Shown here piece by piece: positions 1 through 12,789 of a DNA stretch of 64,000 nucleotides; position 1 is the stretch's first letter; every line of letters begins with the position of its first letter. The stretch is from Auricularia sp. M13 (lineage: Eukaryota; Basidiomycota; Agaricomycetes; Auriculariales; Auriculariaceae). The stretch covers positions 8,184,001-8,248,000 of the forward strand of contig CM073193.1 in NCBI GenBank assembly GCA_037042915.1, read 5' to 3'. The position numbers and the translations under genes are program-made. The notes beneath the pieces were generated by a model. That model saw only the letters and a program-made list of their open reading frames with translations. It was not told the DNA's origin and searched no databases.

Positions 1-387
1 CCCTAGGCTCCAAAGTGTGCTGGAATGCCACGATACTGATCTGGTGATCACCATCAATATTTGGGACTAGCCCCGGGAGCTGTCGGTTCTGCGTCCTCGG
101 GGTCAGTGGCTAGCGATTCCTCAGGAGAAAATGCAAGATAGCAACAGGCCAGTTGGTGGGCGTTGCGGGTGCCTAAGTAAGGCCTGCCGGGCGCCACAGC
201 GGTGTGGGTACGTACAGATGGGACTATCACCGAGCCGACCATACGGTGCGATGCGGATGGTTGCATGTGCTCACTCCTGTCATCTGCGCAGCGCGGGGCT
301 TCTGAATCCGTATTTGACGCGGGATGCGGTTGCGCGCCGCCCTTTCTTCTTCTTCTTCCCCACACCCGGCCTTTCCTCCCTGCGACC
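1..387. other. Upstream region of the UNC-93-like gene
   Basis: No credible gene is seen here. The last 60 bases before the ATG at 388 hold a pyrimidine-rich tract (about 341-380), as is common just upstream of highly expressed fungal start codons. Short open frames on both strands lack any recognisable domain. Confidence 0.4.
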
Positions 388-2321
388 ATGTCCACCGTCC
401 AGAGCGAGAAGAACGTCGAGCAGCCCGCCGCGCTCGCTACTGAGCCGACGCCGCTCCAAGGAGAGCCCCCCCGGTTTGGTTACCGCCACCCGCTCTTCCA
501 GGTCCGTTCCCCATCTCTCTCAACTGGGACAGCTCGCTGACGGGCTGCCTAGGTCCTGCTCGTTTCGTTTATCTGCTTCACATGCCCGGGAATGTCAGTC
601 TTGCGCGCGCTTGCTGCTGCCAGCATGCTCATCATCCTCCCGCTGCCAACAGGTTCAACGCCCTCTCGGGCCTGGGCGGTGCTGGCCAGATCGACCCGAC
701 GACCGCTGACCACGGTGTGTTTCGTTGATTCCGGTGCTTCAGGTGGAGTGGAGTGCTGACGCCCGTGCAGCCAATACTGCGCTCAACAGCACATTCGCAG
801 TGATGGCCTTCTTCGGTGGGTCCACATTGGCACGTAGCACATGGTCTCGCCCCTGACACCCGCGCCAGGTGGAAGCTTCGTCAACAAGCTCGGGCCCAAC
901 CTTGCCCTCAGCATCGGTGCGAGAGGATCCGCGTCTTCTGTCGATTGACGCTTATCGGTCTCGCCACCGGACAGGCACTGCTGGCTACGTCCTCTACATC
1001 GGCTCCTTCCTCTCGTACAACATCAACGGCAACGGGTCAGTTTGTTGTGCATATCGTGCTTCAAATTCGCTATCTAACCATCCCACGTGTCCGACAGCAA
1101 ATTCAACATTGCCGCCGGTGCTATTCTGGGTATCTGCGCCGGTCTCCTGTGGACGGCGCAGGGCGTGCTCATGCTGGCCTACTCGACCGAGGCGTCTAAG
1201 GGCCGCTACATCGCCATCTTCTGGGGCATCTTCAACGTAGGCGCCGTCATTGGCGCAGCCGTCCCGCTCGGCCACTACATCCACTCCACCGAGAAGACGT
1301 CGGTCGATAACAGCGTCTACATCGCCTTCATCGTCCTGACCGGCCTCGGTGTCGCAATCACCTTTGTGCTCGCGAAACCGTCCACCATCCGCCGTACCGA
1401 TGGTACTCAGGCCGTGGTCCCCGTCAGCCAGAGCTGGACCGTTGAGCTCATCAACATCGGCCGCACCATCGTCGCCGACCCGTACATCATCCTCCTCTTC
1501 CCTTTCTTCGTTGCGTAGGTATTTTTCTCGCGTGTCTTGGTGATCCAGGTTTGACAGTCTTCTTTCTTTGCCTTTAGCTCCAACTGGTTCTACACCTGGC
1601 AGTTCAACGGCTACAACGGCGCCCTCTTCAACACCCGCGCCGGCGCCCTCAACAACTTGCTTTACTGGCTGTCGCAGATCATTGGCGCTGGTGTTATGGG
1701 CCTTTTCCTTGACTCGAAGGGCGTGCGCCGCCGCACTCGTGCCTTCGGCGGGTGGATCATCCTGTTCGCGCTCATCATGGCCGTCTGGGGTGGTAACTAC
1801 GCGGTCCAGAAGAACTACACGCGCGAGACCGTCAACCCCAACCCGCCCGTCAACTATAAGGCCGAGGACATCCATGACTCCGGATACGCTGGCCATGCCA
1901 TCCTGTACATCTTCAACGGTATCGCCGACGCCGCCTGGCAGACGTATGCCTACTGTGCGCCCCACTCCTTCCTCTTCTTGCGGTCCTCCAGACTGATGCC
2001 TTCGTTCCAGGGATGATCGGTGCGATGTCCAACAACGCGCGCAAGATTGCCGTGCTCGTTGGCATCTACAAGGGTCTCCAGTCCGGCGCTGCCGCCGTCG
2101 CGTGGCATCTGGACGGCATCAAGGTTCCGTTCATGAACATCTTCGGCTCCACGTGGGGTCTGCTGGCTGGCGGCCTGGTCATCGCGCTGCCGATGATCTA
2201 CTACCGCGTCACCGACCACACCGCGATCGAGGAAGACACGCTCGGCGGCCTCGACGCCGCAGGCCACAAGGTCGACGGGCACGAACACCATGCCGGTGAC
2301 GACTCGAGCCAAGAGAAGTAA
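388..2321 (+). CDS. UNC-93-like (DUF895) major-facilitator membrane protein
   Basis: Nine exons splice to about 491 aa: 388-501, 553-593, 653-714, 771-815, 869-916, 975-1035, 1098-1514, 1578-1954 and 2011-2321. All introns are GT-AG and 51-63 nt. The joined exon 2/3 codes for a membrane segment followed by FNALSGLGGAGQIDPTTA, a hallmark of fungal UNC-93-like proteins. Exons 4-8 add further hydrophobic segments (for example AAGAILGICAGLLW and FGGWIILFALIMAVW). The C-terminus is a short hydrophilic His/Asp-rich tail. Family knowledge places it in the plasma or an internal membrane; the substrate is unknown. Exon phases agree at every junction, so the gene looks intact. It converges on the LRR-like gene downstream. 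Confidence 0.9.
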
Positions 2322-2722
2322 AAAGGATTTAATGCGTTCTTTTTCGGAGGGAGCCCTGCCGCGCGCCGCCTGAGGGATGCGCCGTTGTTGCACGATATTG
2401 TATTCGGCCCGTGTGGGCAAGGGGAGCTTTTCCCTGCTCTAGTTATAACTTATTTTATTTTCATTACCTGCATCAAACCTCTGCCTCTGCTTGTCCGCTT
2501 CAATTCGGTTTCACCACGCAAAGCCTTACACCCCAAATCTGCACCACTTGACATCAAATGTTCAGAGATCCCACGGCATGACTTGTCAATATATTGGGAA
2601 TCCTAGAGCACATCATCATGCGAGGGACAAGACGACGCGTGGGTGGCAGCCCAGACGCTTCGCACCTGGGTCCGCTTTGTGGCTGGTCGCCTACGTGTAA
2701 GCAAACGAGAGGCAAGTATAGA
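2322..2722. other. Intergenic region between convergent genes
   Basis: A 400-bp stretch between the stop codons of the transporter and the LRR-like gene. It is less GC-rich than its neighbours, with T-rich runs (about 2440-2465) that probably belong to the transporter 3' UTR. No gene is supported. Confidence 0.5.
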
Positions 2723-3727
2723 CTAGTATTCCTCTTCCCGAAGCCATCGGATGCGGCGCTGAAGGCAGTAATCTAGCAGAGCTCGGGTTGAATACTCAGA
2801 GGGAGAGAAGCCCACGAGGCTGAGCGATCTGAGTTTCCGTAACTGAGGAGCATGGCACAGGCAGTCGAGCGGAATGTCGACAGAATCATTCCAGCGAGGA
2901 TTGAAGCGAAAGTGATTATTTGAGTTATTTAGTTGTAGGTGGCGAATGGCTATACCAGGCGGGGCGTTGTCAATAAGTTGCGCAGTACTCCATTCCAATG
3001 ATGAGCTCGCCGAGATACTGAGCGAAGTCATCGCGGAAAACGCAGCGAATACCTGCTGCATGCGCTCGACAAAATGGGCCGTGCCAACCGAAGGGAGAGC
3101 GACGTGGAAGTCGCGAAGCTGTGGCGCGGCCGCGAGCAGCGAGTTGAACAGCACAGTCTCCACTGTCTCGTTGAAAAGGAGCTCACCGCCGTCGTAGTAC
3201 CACACGTCGTGGATGTGTAACGTCCGGAGCGTACGGCTCGAAAGTTGCACGATGAGCGCAAACGCCGATACGGGTATGAAGCCGCGGTAGACGAACGACT
3301 CCAGGCTGAATGGCGGTGGGGGCAGGTACCCACCGGCGTCGCTTTCCGGGAACGGGCCGTTGTGGGGCATACTGAGCTCCAGCGCGCGAAGACGAGGCAT
3401 GAATTTGAACAGGCCAAAAAGCATGCCGGTATCGTAGAGAGATGCTGTGAAAGGATACACAGTCAGGCTGGCCAGATTCCGGAAAGCGAGCGAAGAGCCA
3501 GGGAGCGCATCTAGGCTAGGCGACACATTGTGCAGCTGGAGCGAGGCAATACGTGGGTTAAGAGCATGTAGCTCCAGCAATGCCGGGGTGGAAACTGTGA
3601 TGCAACCCCCGAGACAGCGTATTCGGACTTCTCGGATGGAGAGGCCAGATTGAAGCTCTTTGCGAACCACCTCTGCATGGCCAGGGTCACGACCGTCGCA
3701 AAGGGTCGAAACAAACGCCGTGGGCAT
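2723..3727 (-). CDS. LRR-like protein, probable member of the fungal F-box/LRR class
   Basis: A single uninterrupted frame from the ATG at 3727 gives 334 aa. Short leucine-rich units recur through the protein, such as LRALELSMP, LRTLHIHDVWYYDGGEL, IRHLQLNNSNN and LRSLSLVGFSPSEYS, which matches the degenerate LRRs of basidiomycete F-box proteins. It ends in a charged LREEEY tail. No F-box is visible at the N-terminus. On the - strand, a possible intron with GT at about 3782 and AG just upstream of the ATG could join an upstream exon near 3790-3840, so the true start may lie further upstream. Function is unknown; the family usually recruits substrates to SCF ubiquitin ligases. Confidence 0.6.
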   Translation of the reverse strand: MPTAFVSTLCDGRDPGHAEVVRKELQSGLSIREVRIRCLGGCITVSTPALLELHALNPRIASLQLHNVSPSLDALPGSSLAFRNLASLTVYPFTASLYDTGMLFGLFKFMPRLRALELSMPHNGPFPESDAGGYLPPPPFSLESFVYRGFIPVSAFALIVQLSSRTLRTLHIHDVWYYDGGELLFNETVETVLFNSLLAAAPQLRDFHVALPSVGTAHFVERMQQVFAAFSAMTSLSISASSSLEWSTAQLIDNAPPGIAIRHLQLNNSNNHFRFNPRWNDSVDIPLDCLCHAPQLRKLRSLSLVGFSPSEYSTRALLDYCLQRRIRWLREEEY

Positions 3728-4147
3728 ACTTAGAGCGAGTGAGCAAGTACGGATAAAAAAGCAGAGAATATGTAAGCACTGACCAAACAAACAGACTCAA
3801 TAAGCCACGGGAGAGATCTGAGATCACGGATGTACTTACTGTATCTTCTTGCTACGTCGCTGAATCTTCGTTGCACCTGTGCCCGCCGGACTTGGAATCT
3901 ATCGAGTGGAATAGGCTATGCGCATGTATTGCGCTCGTTCCTGTGTAGCGATGTCGCGCTCACGAACTGCACGGAATATATACCTATTTTTGTTATGTCC
4001 TCTTCCTCCGCAGCGCGTTCGGCACTGCAGCGGCTGATGACGGTCCGTTCTGTCACGGTCTACCGGTCCAGGTTGGTCCTGGGTTGGTCCAGGTTCAAGG
4101 CAAGTCAATCACTGCGCCGCCTACATGATTTAATTCGACAGCCAACT

Positions 4148-4154
4148 TATAAAT
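4148..4154 (+). promoter_or_regulatory. Candidate TATA box of the S41 peptidase gene
   Basis: The motif TTATAAA lies about 55 bases before the ATG at 4206, a usual distance for fungal TATA elements. It sits in the 480-bp region (3728-4205) between two divergent genes, which contains no other recognised feature. Confidence 0.4.
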
Positions 4155-4205
4155 CTCAGACTGCTGTAGACAGCGCACATCTAACTTGCGCTTCCCCATC
4201 CAGCG

Positions 4206-7131
4206 ATGACGATGCTTGCGTCAACAGCCATTGGGATGACAGCCCTTGCTTTGGGTTATGCCCAGCCTGTGCTCGCTGCGGACCCATGTGCGAAGATTGC
4301 GGGGGTGAAATGGGCAGCACCGTCAGACGTGCGCGCCTGCTTCTCGTGCGTGGACGTGGGAGCATTTGCGGTCCCTTGACAGAACTTGCTCTGCTCCAGC
4401 TCATTTCCTCTTAACGAGACCATCCGCTCGAACGTGAGTCCAGAAATCCCGGACGCTCTCTGTTGCTCATCCTTGTTCCAGATTATCGAGAGCGTCAGCA
4501 AGACGATGCTCAACTTCCACACTGGCGTTAACTACCAGATCCAAGCGTCTCCTCCATTTGAGAACGACGTGCATGTAGACCTGGTAAAGGAATTCGCGCG
4601 GATGCGGGAGCAGGCGTATCCTTCATACTGTGCGTTCCCAGTGACTTCGTGATCTCACGGTGGCTCAGTTCCCTTAGTTGCATTCCATCAAGAGTATGCG
4701 GACTGATTTAAAAATGATGAATGCTGACCCTGCGACCGCTATAGTCTTCAGAACACAATCTCCGCTTTACGAGACGGCCATGCAAGCTATAGTAGTGAGC
4801 ACCTTCCTGCTTGTCTGATCAAGCAACTGCCTCAAACCTCATCCAGATATGTGCTGTACGCAAAACTCCAGTTCTCCGCTTCCTGGCGTCGGACCATTGC
4901 TAACTCTGTATCTATCTCGGCAGTCGACTCGCTCTTTGGTACGACAGTCCAGCGTTGAAGTTAAACCTCGACTCACCCGTTATTAACTCGCATGCACTTT
5001 CAGTTTCGTACATCCCCTTCCCGCTTGTTCTCGCGCAGTCGCCTTCGTCCCCCAACGGCGCAATACACATCGCACCCGAAGCATTCGACGTTGCGTCCGC
5101 TGAGTTTGCAGATACCTTGTCCTCCTGGCAGGGACTGCCCGGGTTGAGCGATCTTGCATCGTTCAACGGTGCTCGGGTGGCTTTCATAGATGGCCAGGAC
5201 CCATGGATCGCTATCGACAAGAATGCCGCCATCATGGGTGTATTCCAGAGTCATGCGACACGTCAAAATGGGTGCGCGGACCTTTCTGCGACTGCCTGTG
5301 CAATGGTTGACGCACGATAAATCCAGGTTTTTCTCGAGTTATATCCCGGGTTCTCAGCGAGGGCCTGACGTTCCCGCTTGGACGTATCGGATGGGTGACT
5401 TTGGTGGGCATCCTATGCCGATCCTCGGAGCAGCGGTTAACTGCCCCCAAAGCGGAGAAGGATTTACCAATCGTCGATCAGGTCACACTGACCGTGCTCA
5501 AGCGTGGCAAAGTGAATCCCGAGAACGTCACCGTACGCGGCACACATTGCCCTGGAGGAAACTCACCTTATTTCGGCTTTAGATTCCCTTCCGCGCCCGT
5601 ATTACGGCTGACGTGGTGCCGTTCTCTGACGGACCGTCGTTCTTCGCAAACAACTGTCTCGCAACGCCATTTATAAACGACGCGGCCAAGGTATTGCAGC
5701 TCTTCCGCTCTGATTGCGCCAGTTGACTTGATCTTAGCCTGCCACCCCGCGAGAAGCGCGGTTCCAGCGTGCTATGTTCCCTGAGGATCCCATGCATGAT
5801 CAGAAAGTTAGAGTCAGCGCCAGTGCAAGCGAACCCTCAAACATCGCCCTTCCTGGTCATCTCACGCCCGGTCCATCGCAAGGTCTTTCTGGCGGCGCAG
5901 ACTTCTTTATGCTCGATAATACTACGGCCGTGTTGACTTTGAGCAGCATGCTCAGTCGATACGATGGCAAAACCGAGGCGATACTCACTGGCTTGCAGAA
6001 GTTGAAGCAGAACGGCGCGACACGCCTCATCATCGATGTCGTACGTCTTCGTCCCTTCGTGCTGCCTTTGTATTCTGAGTGCATCACGTTCAGACTAATA
6101 ATCTCGGTGGTGCGTCATGCTCAGGTTTTCTGGTTGTTATGCACTGAGATTGAGAGTTATGATGGAATAGGTTCTATCTGTCTCGCACATTGGTTGCACC
6201 GTATCATTGCAGGTCCAAATCCGAACTCAGTGCCACAGGCCGGTCTGGACACTAGATTCCGCGCACAGGCGCTTCCAGTCAAGATAGTAAAGCGTATCGT
6301 AGAAGATAACGCAGACCTGGACGGCGAATCTCAGTACCAGCCTGGGCGCTTCCGCTTTCCGAACCAAACCACATTTCCGAACAATTTCAACTACCTCGAC
6401 CCTGGCGTCAGACTTACGGTCAACGGACGGCCAGACCAATTCAGTGTCAGGTGCTTTCATTTTTTATTTGCTGCCATTTAGCACCAGTCTCACAGCAATT
6501 GCGCGCGTAGGCTTGGGCAAGAGTGCCAACCGTTCAACATCGCGGTACCCCCGGACGAGCCACTCTTTGACGTGAGAAACGTGATCATCATTGGTAACGG
6601 GCGATGCGCTAGCTCGTGCAGCCTTTTCACTGTGCGTCGTTCCCGTTTTCGCTGGCGCCGCTTAGTGTTATGTAATACGTCGGTCGCCAGATCGCGATGA
6701 ATATCCATTACGGTATCAAGACGGTTGTCGTTGGCGGGAAGCCCGCAACCAAGCAGAACTATTGCGGTACGGTGGGCGGGGAAGCATCCAGCTTCGCTTC
6801 TATGAAAAGGAACCTCGAGGTATAGTGCAGACGACGCGTTTCTCTGTCGGTTGTCTGACATGCTGCAGGTCGTGGGATTACAGAATGATCCTCTCGCGCC
6901 GCCCGACTTCCTCGTCTCCGCATTCCTCGGGATCACATGGCGCCAGGCCTTCAGCATTCTGCATCCTGACGAGCCTGAGGAATGGCAGGATCATCCTGCG
7001 ACTACGACATATACCCCAACATTAGATACGTACGTCTTCCTCTGTACATATTTCATATACGAAAACTCACATATTGAAGTGTGAACAACCCAACCGCAAT
7101 TTGGGCGGCAATTTCCAATGAGCTACTTTGA
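4206..7131 (+). CDS. Secreted CPAF-like S41 (tail-specific) peptidase
   Basis: Eighteen exons splice to about 668 aa: 4206-4345, 4400-4433, 4482-4629, 4678-4693, 4745-4794, 4847-4855, 4924-4938, 5004-5271, 5327-5403, 5453-5532, 5583-5690, 5738-6040, 6094-6109, 6171-6450, 6511-6631, 6691-6819, 6869-7029 and 7080-7131. The total is a multiple of three with no stop. The N-terminus is a signal peptide ending near VLAA. Family landmarks follow in order: SFPLNETIRSN, LRDGHASYS, SYIPFPLVLA, then the S41 core with a Gly-Gly turn before ICLAHWLHRIIAGP, and the catalytic serine region NGRCASSCSLF. It ends in PEEWQDHPA and a short tail. Three exons are only 9-16 nt. It is predicted to be exported and to cut extracellular proteins; the substrate is unknown. 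Confidence 0.88.
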
Positions 7132-7454
7132 TATTTGGACTAGTAGACTTTCCAGATACCTGAGAGCACGGTTGCGGACTCGCTGTAGGTGGAAGGATCC
7201 CCGCTCAGTCCCATAATGCCTAATAGCGGCGGGAATTCCCACAATAGCGATAATGATGGTAGTCGAAGCTGAAGCGAAGTCCGAGCTGCTTCTGAGCTGT
7301 GCTCGTGAGAAATGGGTTCATCGCGACCCCCGACAACTGCTGCTGTGTGCAAGTATAGCTCTCTCAGAGTCAGGCAAATAACTAGGCGTGAAGATCTGCC
7401 TGTAAAATATCTGAGATTCTATTGGAGGCATGGTGTGCGGGTGTGGTTCAAGCA
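7132..7454. other. Intergenic region between convergent genes
   Basis: About 320 bp between the stop codons of the S41 peptidase and the P450 fusion gene. It probably contains both 3' UTRs. No gene or repeat was recognised. Confidence 0.5.
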
Positions 7455-10400
7455 TCAACCAAAAATGTCTGCGGCGTAACGCTCGTTCTGGATGGACGCC
7501 CAGAATTCGTCCGGAGTCTGCATGAAGGACTTATCATCCCCTAACGGGCCTGACTTCATCTCCTGTACCATTCGTAGGAATGCATCTTTTATGCCGAGTG
7601 CGATGCGCGCGGAGCCGCAGGTGTAGAACCTGGCACCATTCCGATACGCCTCGAGGAGGTCCAGACGATCCTGCCAGACACGACTACACGTAATTAGAAA
7701 TGTAAGAATGAAGAAGGGGGTCGTACGACGTACTCTTGTACATATTTGCATCCTCCCGACAACTCGGACGCACGAGAGAATGCGGGGCGTAGCTCCACGA
7801 CCCCCTGTGCGACCCATTCTTTGAGTTCGTCGTTGAAGTACAGGAAGTCAACATCCGGGGAGCGGCAGCCGAAGAAAAGCAACGCGCGGCCAACATCTCG
7901 GCCAGCAGTTTTCAGTGCAGCTCGCTCCTGGATGAAGCCGCGCATGGGAGCGATGCCGCTCCCGCTGGCGAACATCACGATCGGCGTCTCCGGTGTCTCC
8001 GGTAGGTGAAAGGCTGTACCGCTGGGACGCACTGCGACCTGAACGCGGTCGCCAGGCTGCATTGAAGCCAGGAAAGTCGACGCAACGCCCTGGAAAAGTT
8101 CATTCGCGTTGGCGAGGGAGTGTGTACGAAGTACACCCAAGGTCAAGGTAACGCGCGTAGGATTCCAAAGAGGCGACGATGAAATTGAGTATTGGCGGAC
8201 ACGCATGGCGGGCAGCATCCCCAGGAAGGATGCGAGCGGAAGATCGATGTCTGAGAACGCCTCCAGGATGCTGAGCACGCTGCGGCGCTTCTCGAGCACC
8301 TCGGGGACGTAGCGATCAATCAAGGACTGAAGCATGATACGCGTCGTGCTGGAACCGGGGGTGTGCTGCATCAGCTGCTCGATATTCTTGCGCGTTGCAG
8401 GCTGCTCGAGTTCAACGTAGCCGGAGAATACTTCCTGCACGTTGACGGGACGATGCGTAGGTAGCGTGGTGGGAGTCGAAGAAGAGATGGTGATCTAGAT
8501 GTAGAGTGTGAGCGAAGTGATATACGCCACCAGCAACGCCTACCGCTTGTTCAGCAGTGAGATTGAAGCGTGAAATAACACGTTTAACGGAAGAAGCGGG
8601 GTTTGTAGGCAAGCTGCATACGCTCAGCGGTCAACGTCATAGAAGTCAAAATCACCCACATGGCAAGATAGTCCCCAGCACGATAGGTCATTCCTGCGGG
8701 GAGTTGAATTTCTTCAAGCCGTCAGCAGCGTTTTTCTCCCATTGAGGCAGAGGGGACAGACCCAAGTGATGTTTATCTACGGCGCCGGGCTGGGTGAGCA
8801 ACCTATTAGCCCTAACGATTCCTAGTTGCGCATCCGGCTGGCGTAGCTCGGACGCGCGCTGAGTCGGGTTTGAGAGCTCAATGCTCAGCCCGCAAACATC
8901 AGTTTCGGACGGAACAATGTCATATGCCTTGGAAGACTTCAGTTACGTTCTGCGTCAAGGTACCATGAGCTTCACGTACCTCGGCGAGCCGCACCCAAAG
9001 CCTGCCCTCCCATTCGTCAAACGCCTCAAAGAATTGTGCACCCCCCGCGTCGGCCTCCCCACGACCCATGAGCCGCTCAGCGCCTTTGGAAGCCATCATG
9101 GCATCCACAAGGATCGGAACGCGCTGGTACGTGTGTACCCAGTCGTGGTTGCCGCATCCGAACACAGCATACCGCACTCCGGAAAGCGGTGCACTCTCGT
9201 GAGAGAGAGATTCAAGATATTTCACGAAACGACCCGCATTATCCGGTGGCTCTCCTGCATGGCGTGAGACAGCGCAGCATAGGGATGTGAAGTCACACCT
9301 TCGAATGAGGCTGTGATAATCACAACAGCGCCGTCCGTGGGAAGCTTTTCCACTGCAGTGTCCATGGTCTCAACTGTCGCACGGAATCCTGAGGATCGCA
9401 TGAACAGAAGTAAACTGAAAGTGCAACCGCCATAGGTACCATGGTCTGCAGCCTCGGTTGCAATGCGCTGCGCGAACATCTCACACGATCCCGTGTTGCT
9501 GCCGTACAGCACGTGCAGCGGTATTTGAGAGCCTTGGCGTGCCGCGAAAGCATTGAACTGCCCGGAGGAATGCGTACCACCTTTCGTCAAAGAATGCGCC
9601 ATCGGTGCGAGGCCAAGCGAGAAGGTGGTGTCCGTCCGAGGGATTGCGTAGATACGCAGGCCTTGGGGCTTGATGGTGAGCATCTGCTTGACCTGCATAG
9701 TGTACGATGGGTCGACGAGCTTGAAGTCAAACTTCTGGAAGATGCTGCAGATGCCGCCTCAGATCGACTACACATTCATGCTTCTGCCCCGACTCACGTG
9801 ACAACAGCCATTTGCGCCTCTTGCCACGCGAAGGAGCGTCCCTAACCGTACGTCTCTGATTCAGAGCGCATTGGCGGGAAAGTGGCAGAGAAACGTACAA
9901 TGCAGGCACGAGCACCGTTTCCGAAAGGAAGCCATGCCTTCGGCTGAAATCGCGTCAGCATGCAACTTTCACGGGCAAGTTTCCTCTTATACCGGTAGAG
10001 CCTCAAACTTTCCATCCATCATACGCTCCGGCTTGAACTCGTCGGCCTAGTGGACACGCCTAAGTATCTTCGTCAAAATGCACTAAAAACGACGCACATC
10101 GTCTCCGTAAACCTCTGGATCGCGATGGATATTCATCGCCATCACGAAGGTCGTCCGCCCCTTTGGGATCAGGTACTTCCCGCCGACCACCTCGTCCTCA
10201 AACGGCGCCACGCCAAAGCCATCTATAGGTGAACAGAGCCGCAGGACCTCGCGCATAACAGCTATTGGCATTGCGCGTCAGCATTAACAAAGCCTGGAAG
10301 TTGCAACATGCCGTTTAGGTAAGGAAGACGACCAAGATGCTCGGGACGGATTCGTTCAGCACCGACGACCTTATCGACCTCAGCGCGCAACTTTGCATAC

Positions 10401-11761
10401 ACCTCGGGGTTCTTGAGGACTTCATACATGAGGAAGCTGAGCAGACCTGCGTAATGAGGCGCAAAATGGGTGAGCCTATGACCGTGGTGCAGAGTGTCGC
10501 CGAACCGGAGGTGGTCTCGTGTCCTGCGATGAGGAAGGTTATCATCTGCTCCATGATAGACTTGTCCGTCAGCTGCTTTCCTGTCGACGACAAAGTCAGT
10601 CTTGCTCCGGACGGAGTGGGTCTCGACAATGCAAACCAGTCTGAGGGTCGCGCCCGTTAAGCATGGCGTTCAGTAGGTCTTTCTTCTCGATCGGGTTGGC
10701 GCGGCGGCGTTCAACGACTGCACCACGATTTTCCCACGATGCGTCAGAGTGATTCTAATTGTGCGGCAGCAGGATTGACGCACTCTTTTGTGCAAGATCC
10801 AGCATCATCTTAATGTCGGCGTGATACTTGGCATTCGTGGTGATCATGAGTCTGTTGACGAGTGCAGGTCGCATGCCGCGGTTGCCCGTCTCAGTCAGAA
10901 AGTCGCCCATGGCCCGCACAAACGGCGGGACGCCCTCCTACATTGGATCAAGGAAGTTCCAGTCAGTTATGGTGAAGGATCAGGGATCACGGAAGACTAG
11001 GACATACTGTGTAGAACGAGTTGAGACGGTGCGACATGGCGCACAACGCGATCGTGTCGAACGCCAGGCGCGTGAAGTCCTCCGTCGGGTCTATTTCATG
11101 TTCCGGGCCAAAGCTACGCCCCATCGGTAAGCACAACGTAACCTGCGCGAGAAACAACTCCGAGAAAAGCCGTACCGTTCCCATTTGAGAACGAGCTGCG
11201 AGAGGATATCGTACATGTCGTCGAACATGCCCTTGATGCTCGCGGGCCCGAAGGCGGGAGTGAGAATACGGTCTGCGAGAGAGAGGTCCTGTAATCGACA
11301 GCGTACATCACGAGGCAGTTCTGTCACTCACGCGCGATGCCCCAATTCTCCTCGCCATGATACGCTGTAAACCTGAATGGAAAATCATATCAGTGCGTAC
11401 GCGGCGGGACGGCCTGTTGACAACGTACAGTGCGTCCCCTGTGAGGATCCGAATATCGTCCAGCTCGGAACCCTCGACACACTTGCGGAACCGCCGCTCG
11501 TCGCACAGCTCCGCGGCGAGCCTCTGGCTGTTCACTACGATGTATTCGCGGCCTAGACGCGGTATTTGAAATATAAGTATTGATCAAATAACGGTAGTAG
11601 GGCCAGGTGAACGCACCAACAAAACTCATGCTAAAAATTTCGCCAAGCTCGCGTCCCCACGCGCGCAGCGAGTTCATCGGCGTCGTGCCATCAATTGCGA
11701 AGATGTGGCCCAGCAAGGGCAGCGCGCCGCGCGGTTGCGGTATGGGCTGCAGCGTTGCCAT
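7455..11761 (-). CDS. CYP505-type self-sufficient P450:NADPH-P450 reductase fusion
   Basis: A heme P450 domain and a diflavin reductase lie in one gene, interrupted by many introns of about 50 nt, as in bacterial P450BM3 and fungal P450foxy. From the ATG at 11761 the protein starts [14 protein letters not shown] and has no membrane anchor, so it should be soluble. The I-helix motif AGHETTSG is near 10520. The heme-ligand loop [14 protein letters not shown] is split by an intron near 9898. The FMN domain begins at [12 protein letters not shown], and the FAD/NADPH part has [21 protein letters not shown] and FFGCRSPD. Every junction I checked keeps frame, including [15 protein letters not shown] near 8600-8680. 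Family members hydroxylate fatty acids at sub-terminal carbons with NADPH and O2. The gene appears intact; product near 1,050 aa. Confidence 0.88.
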
Positions 11762-12789
11762 GCAAACAGCAAGGGCTGAACGTCGGGTGCCAGTTATGGA
11801 CGACCATCATAGCATTTATATAAGAAACAATCGGAGTTAAAAACCGTGTCAGGCCACTGCGGCATCCGTCAAAAATCAAATGGGACGATTCTCAGGCCGA
11901 GTCCGCGGATTTTCGACCTCAGCCAAGTTGAACATCGGCTAGACGGACCATTCTCACATCGAATAAGCCAGCTATTCATTGGGTCAATGAAGAAAATTTG
12001 CCCGCATGATCAAGCCGTATTAGCATGAGTGCTGGATGCCTCGCGCGTGTGCCAAGAGGAAATCTAGTCTGGCGCGACACCGTGAGAATCCCTCGGCTCG
12101 GCCTCCAAAGCCCGTAATGCAGAATTGGTCACGAAGCTGGCTGCGGCGCCAAGTTCAGGCGCAATTGGTCCACCGCAGCCGGGACCCTCAGCCAGCGGAA
12201 AGCGTCCTGCTGCTGAAAATTTGTATTACTAGCGCGGGGAGCGAGGACTGAGCGCATGCGCAACGATCTCGATCAATACTAGCCGAATCCCTTGGAAGTT
12301 GAAGTCCTTTGCGACGTGACAGGAAGAGAAGGCTGGGCATATAATTCGTGCTGGCCTGGATCATAATGAGTCTGCTAAGCATCGCAAGGCTGGCGAGTAG
12401 AAATGCATGAAGAGCTGTACCTGTACCACAGCTATCGCGAGCAACATAGATCGATGGCGTTGCGGCTGCTTGCCAAGGGTCTCACACATTTTGGCTTGGA
12501 GGTTGGTTGAGATGACAGAAAAGAAGAAACTGGCTGCACTTTCTGTAGTTTGAAGTTGGTTAAGCGACCTCGTTGCTACGCGTGACGATGTGAGCCAATT
12601 TTGGCGTCGCAGGGCTGCCAACTCGGCGGCCAAGCTCGGGAATGGCGATGGGAAACAGAACGTCGTGCTCATCAACAAAGACTCCGTAGAGCGCTGCAGT
12701 TGCATCATGAGCGGGTGCACAGCGACAGGGTACGGATATGAACTTCGGAAGATGGGCAGTGCATACAACTTGGAGTTCGTTGAAGCCTC
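11762..12789. other. Upstream region of the P450 fusion gene
   Basis: About 1 kb of lower GC content than the flanking genes. It holds the P450 promoter and probably separates the single-copy genes from the repeat array to the right. Open frames on both strands near 12361-12843 have no recognisable domain and overlap the edge of the ERG2 relic. Confidence 0.4.
11816..11823 (-). promoter_or_regulatory. Candidate TATA box of the P450 fusion gene
   Basis: The AT-rich motif TTATATAA (read on + strand) lies about 55 bases upstream of the ATG at 11761. Position and composition fit a TATA element; nothing else supports it. Confidence 0.35.

Noticed and set aside
3830-4414. Open + frame of 194 residues upstream of the peptidase
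   Set aside because: It overlaps the signal-peptide exon of the S41 gene in another frame and has no family features.
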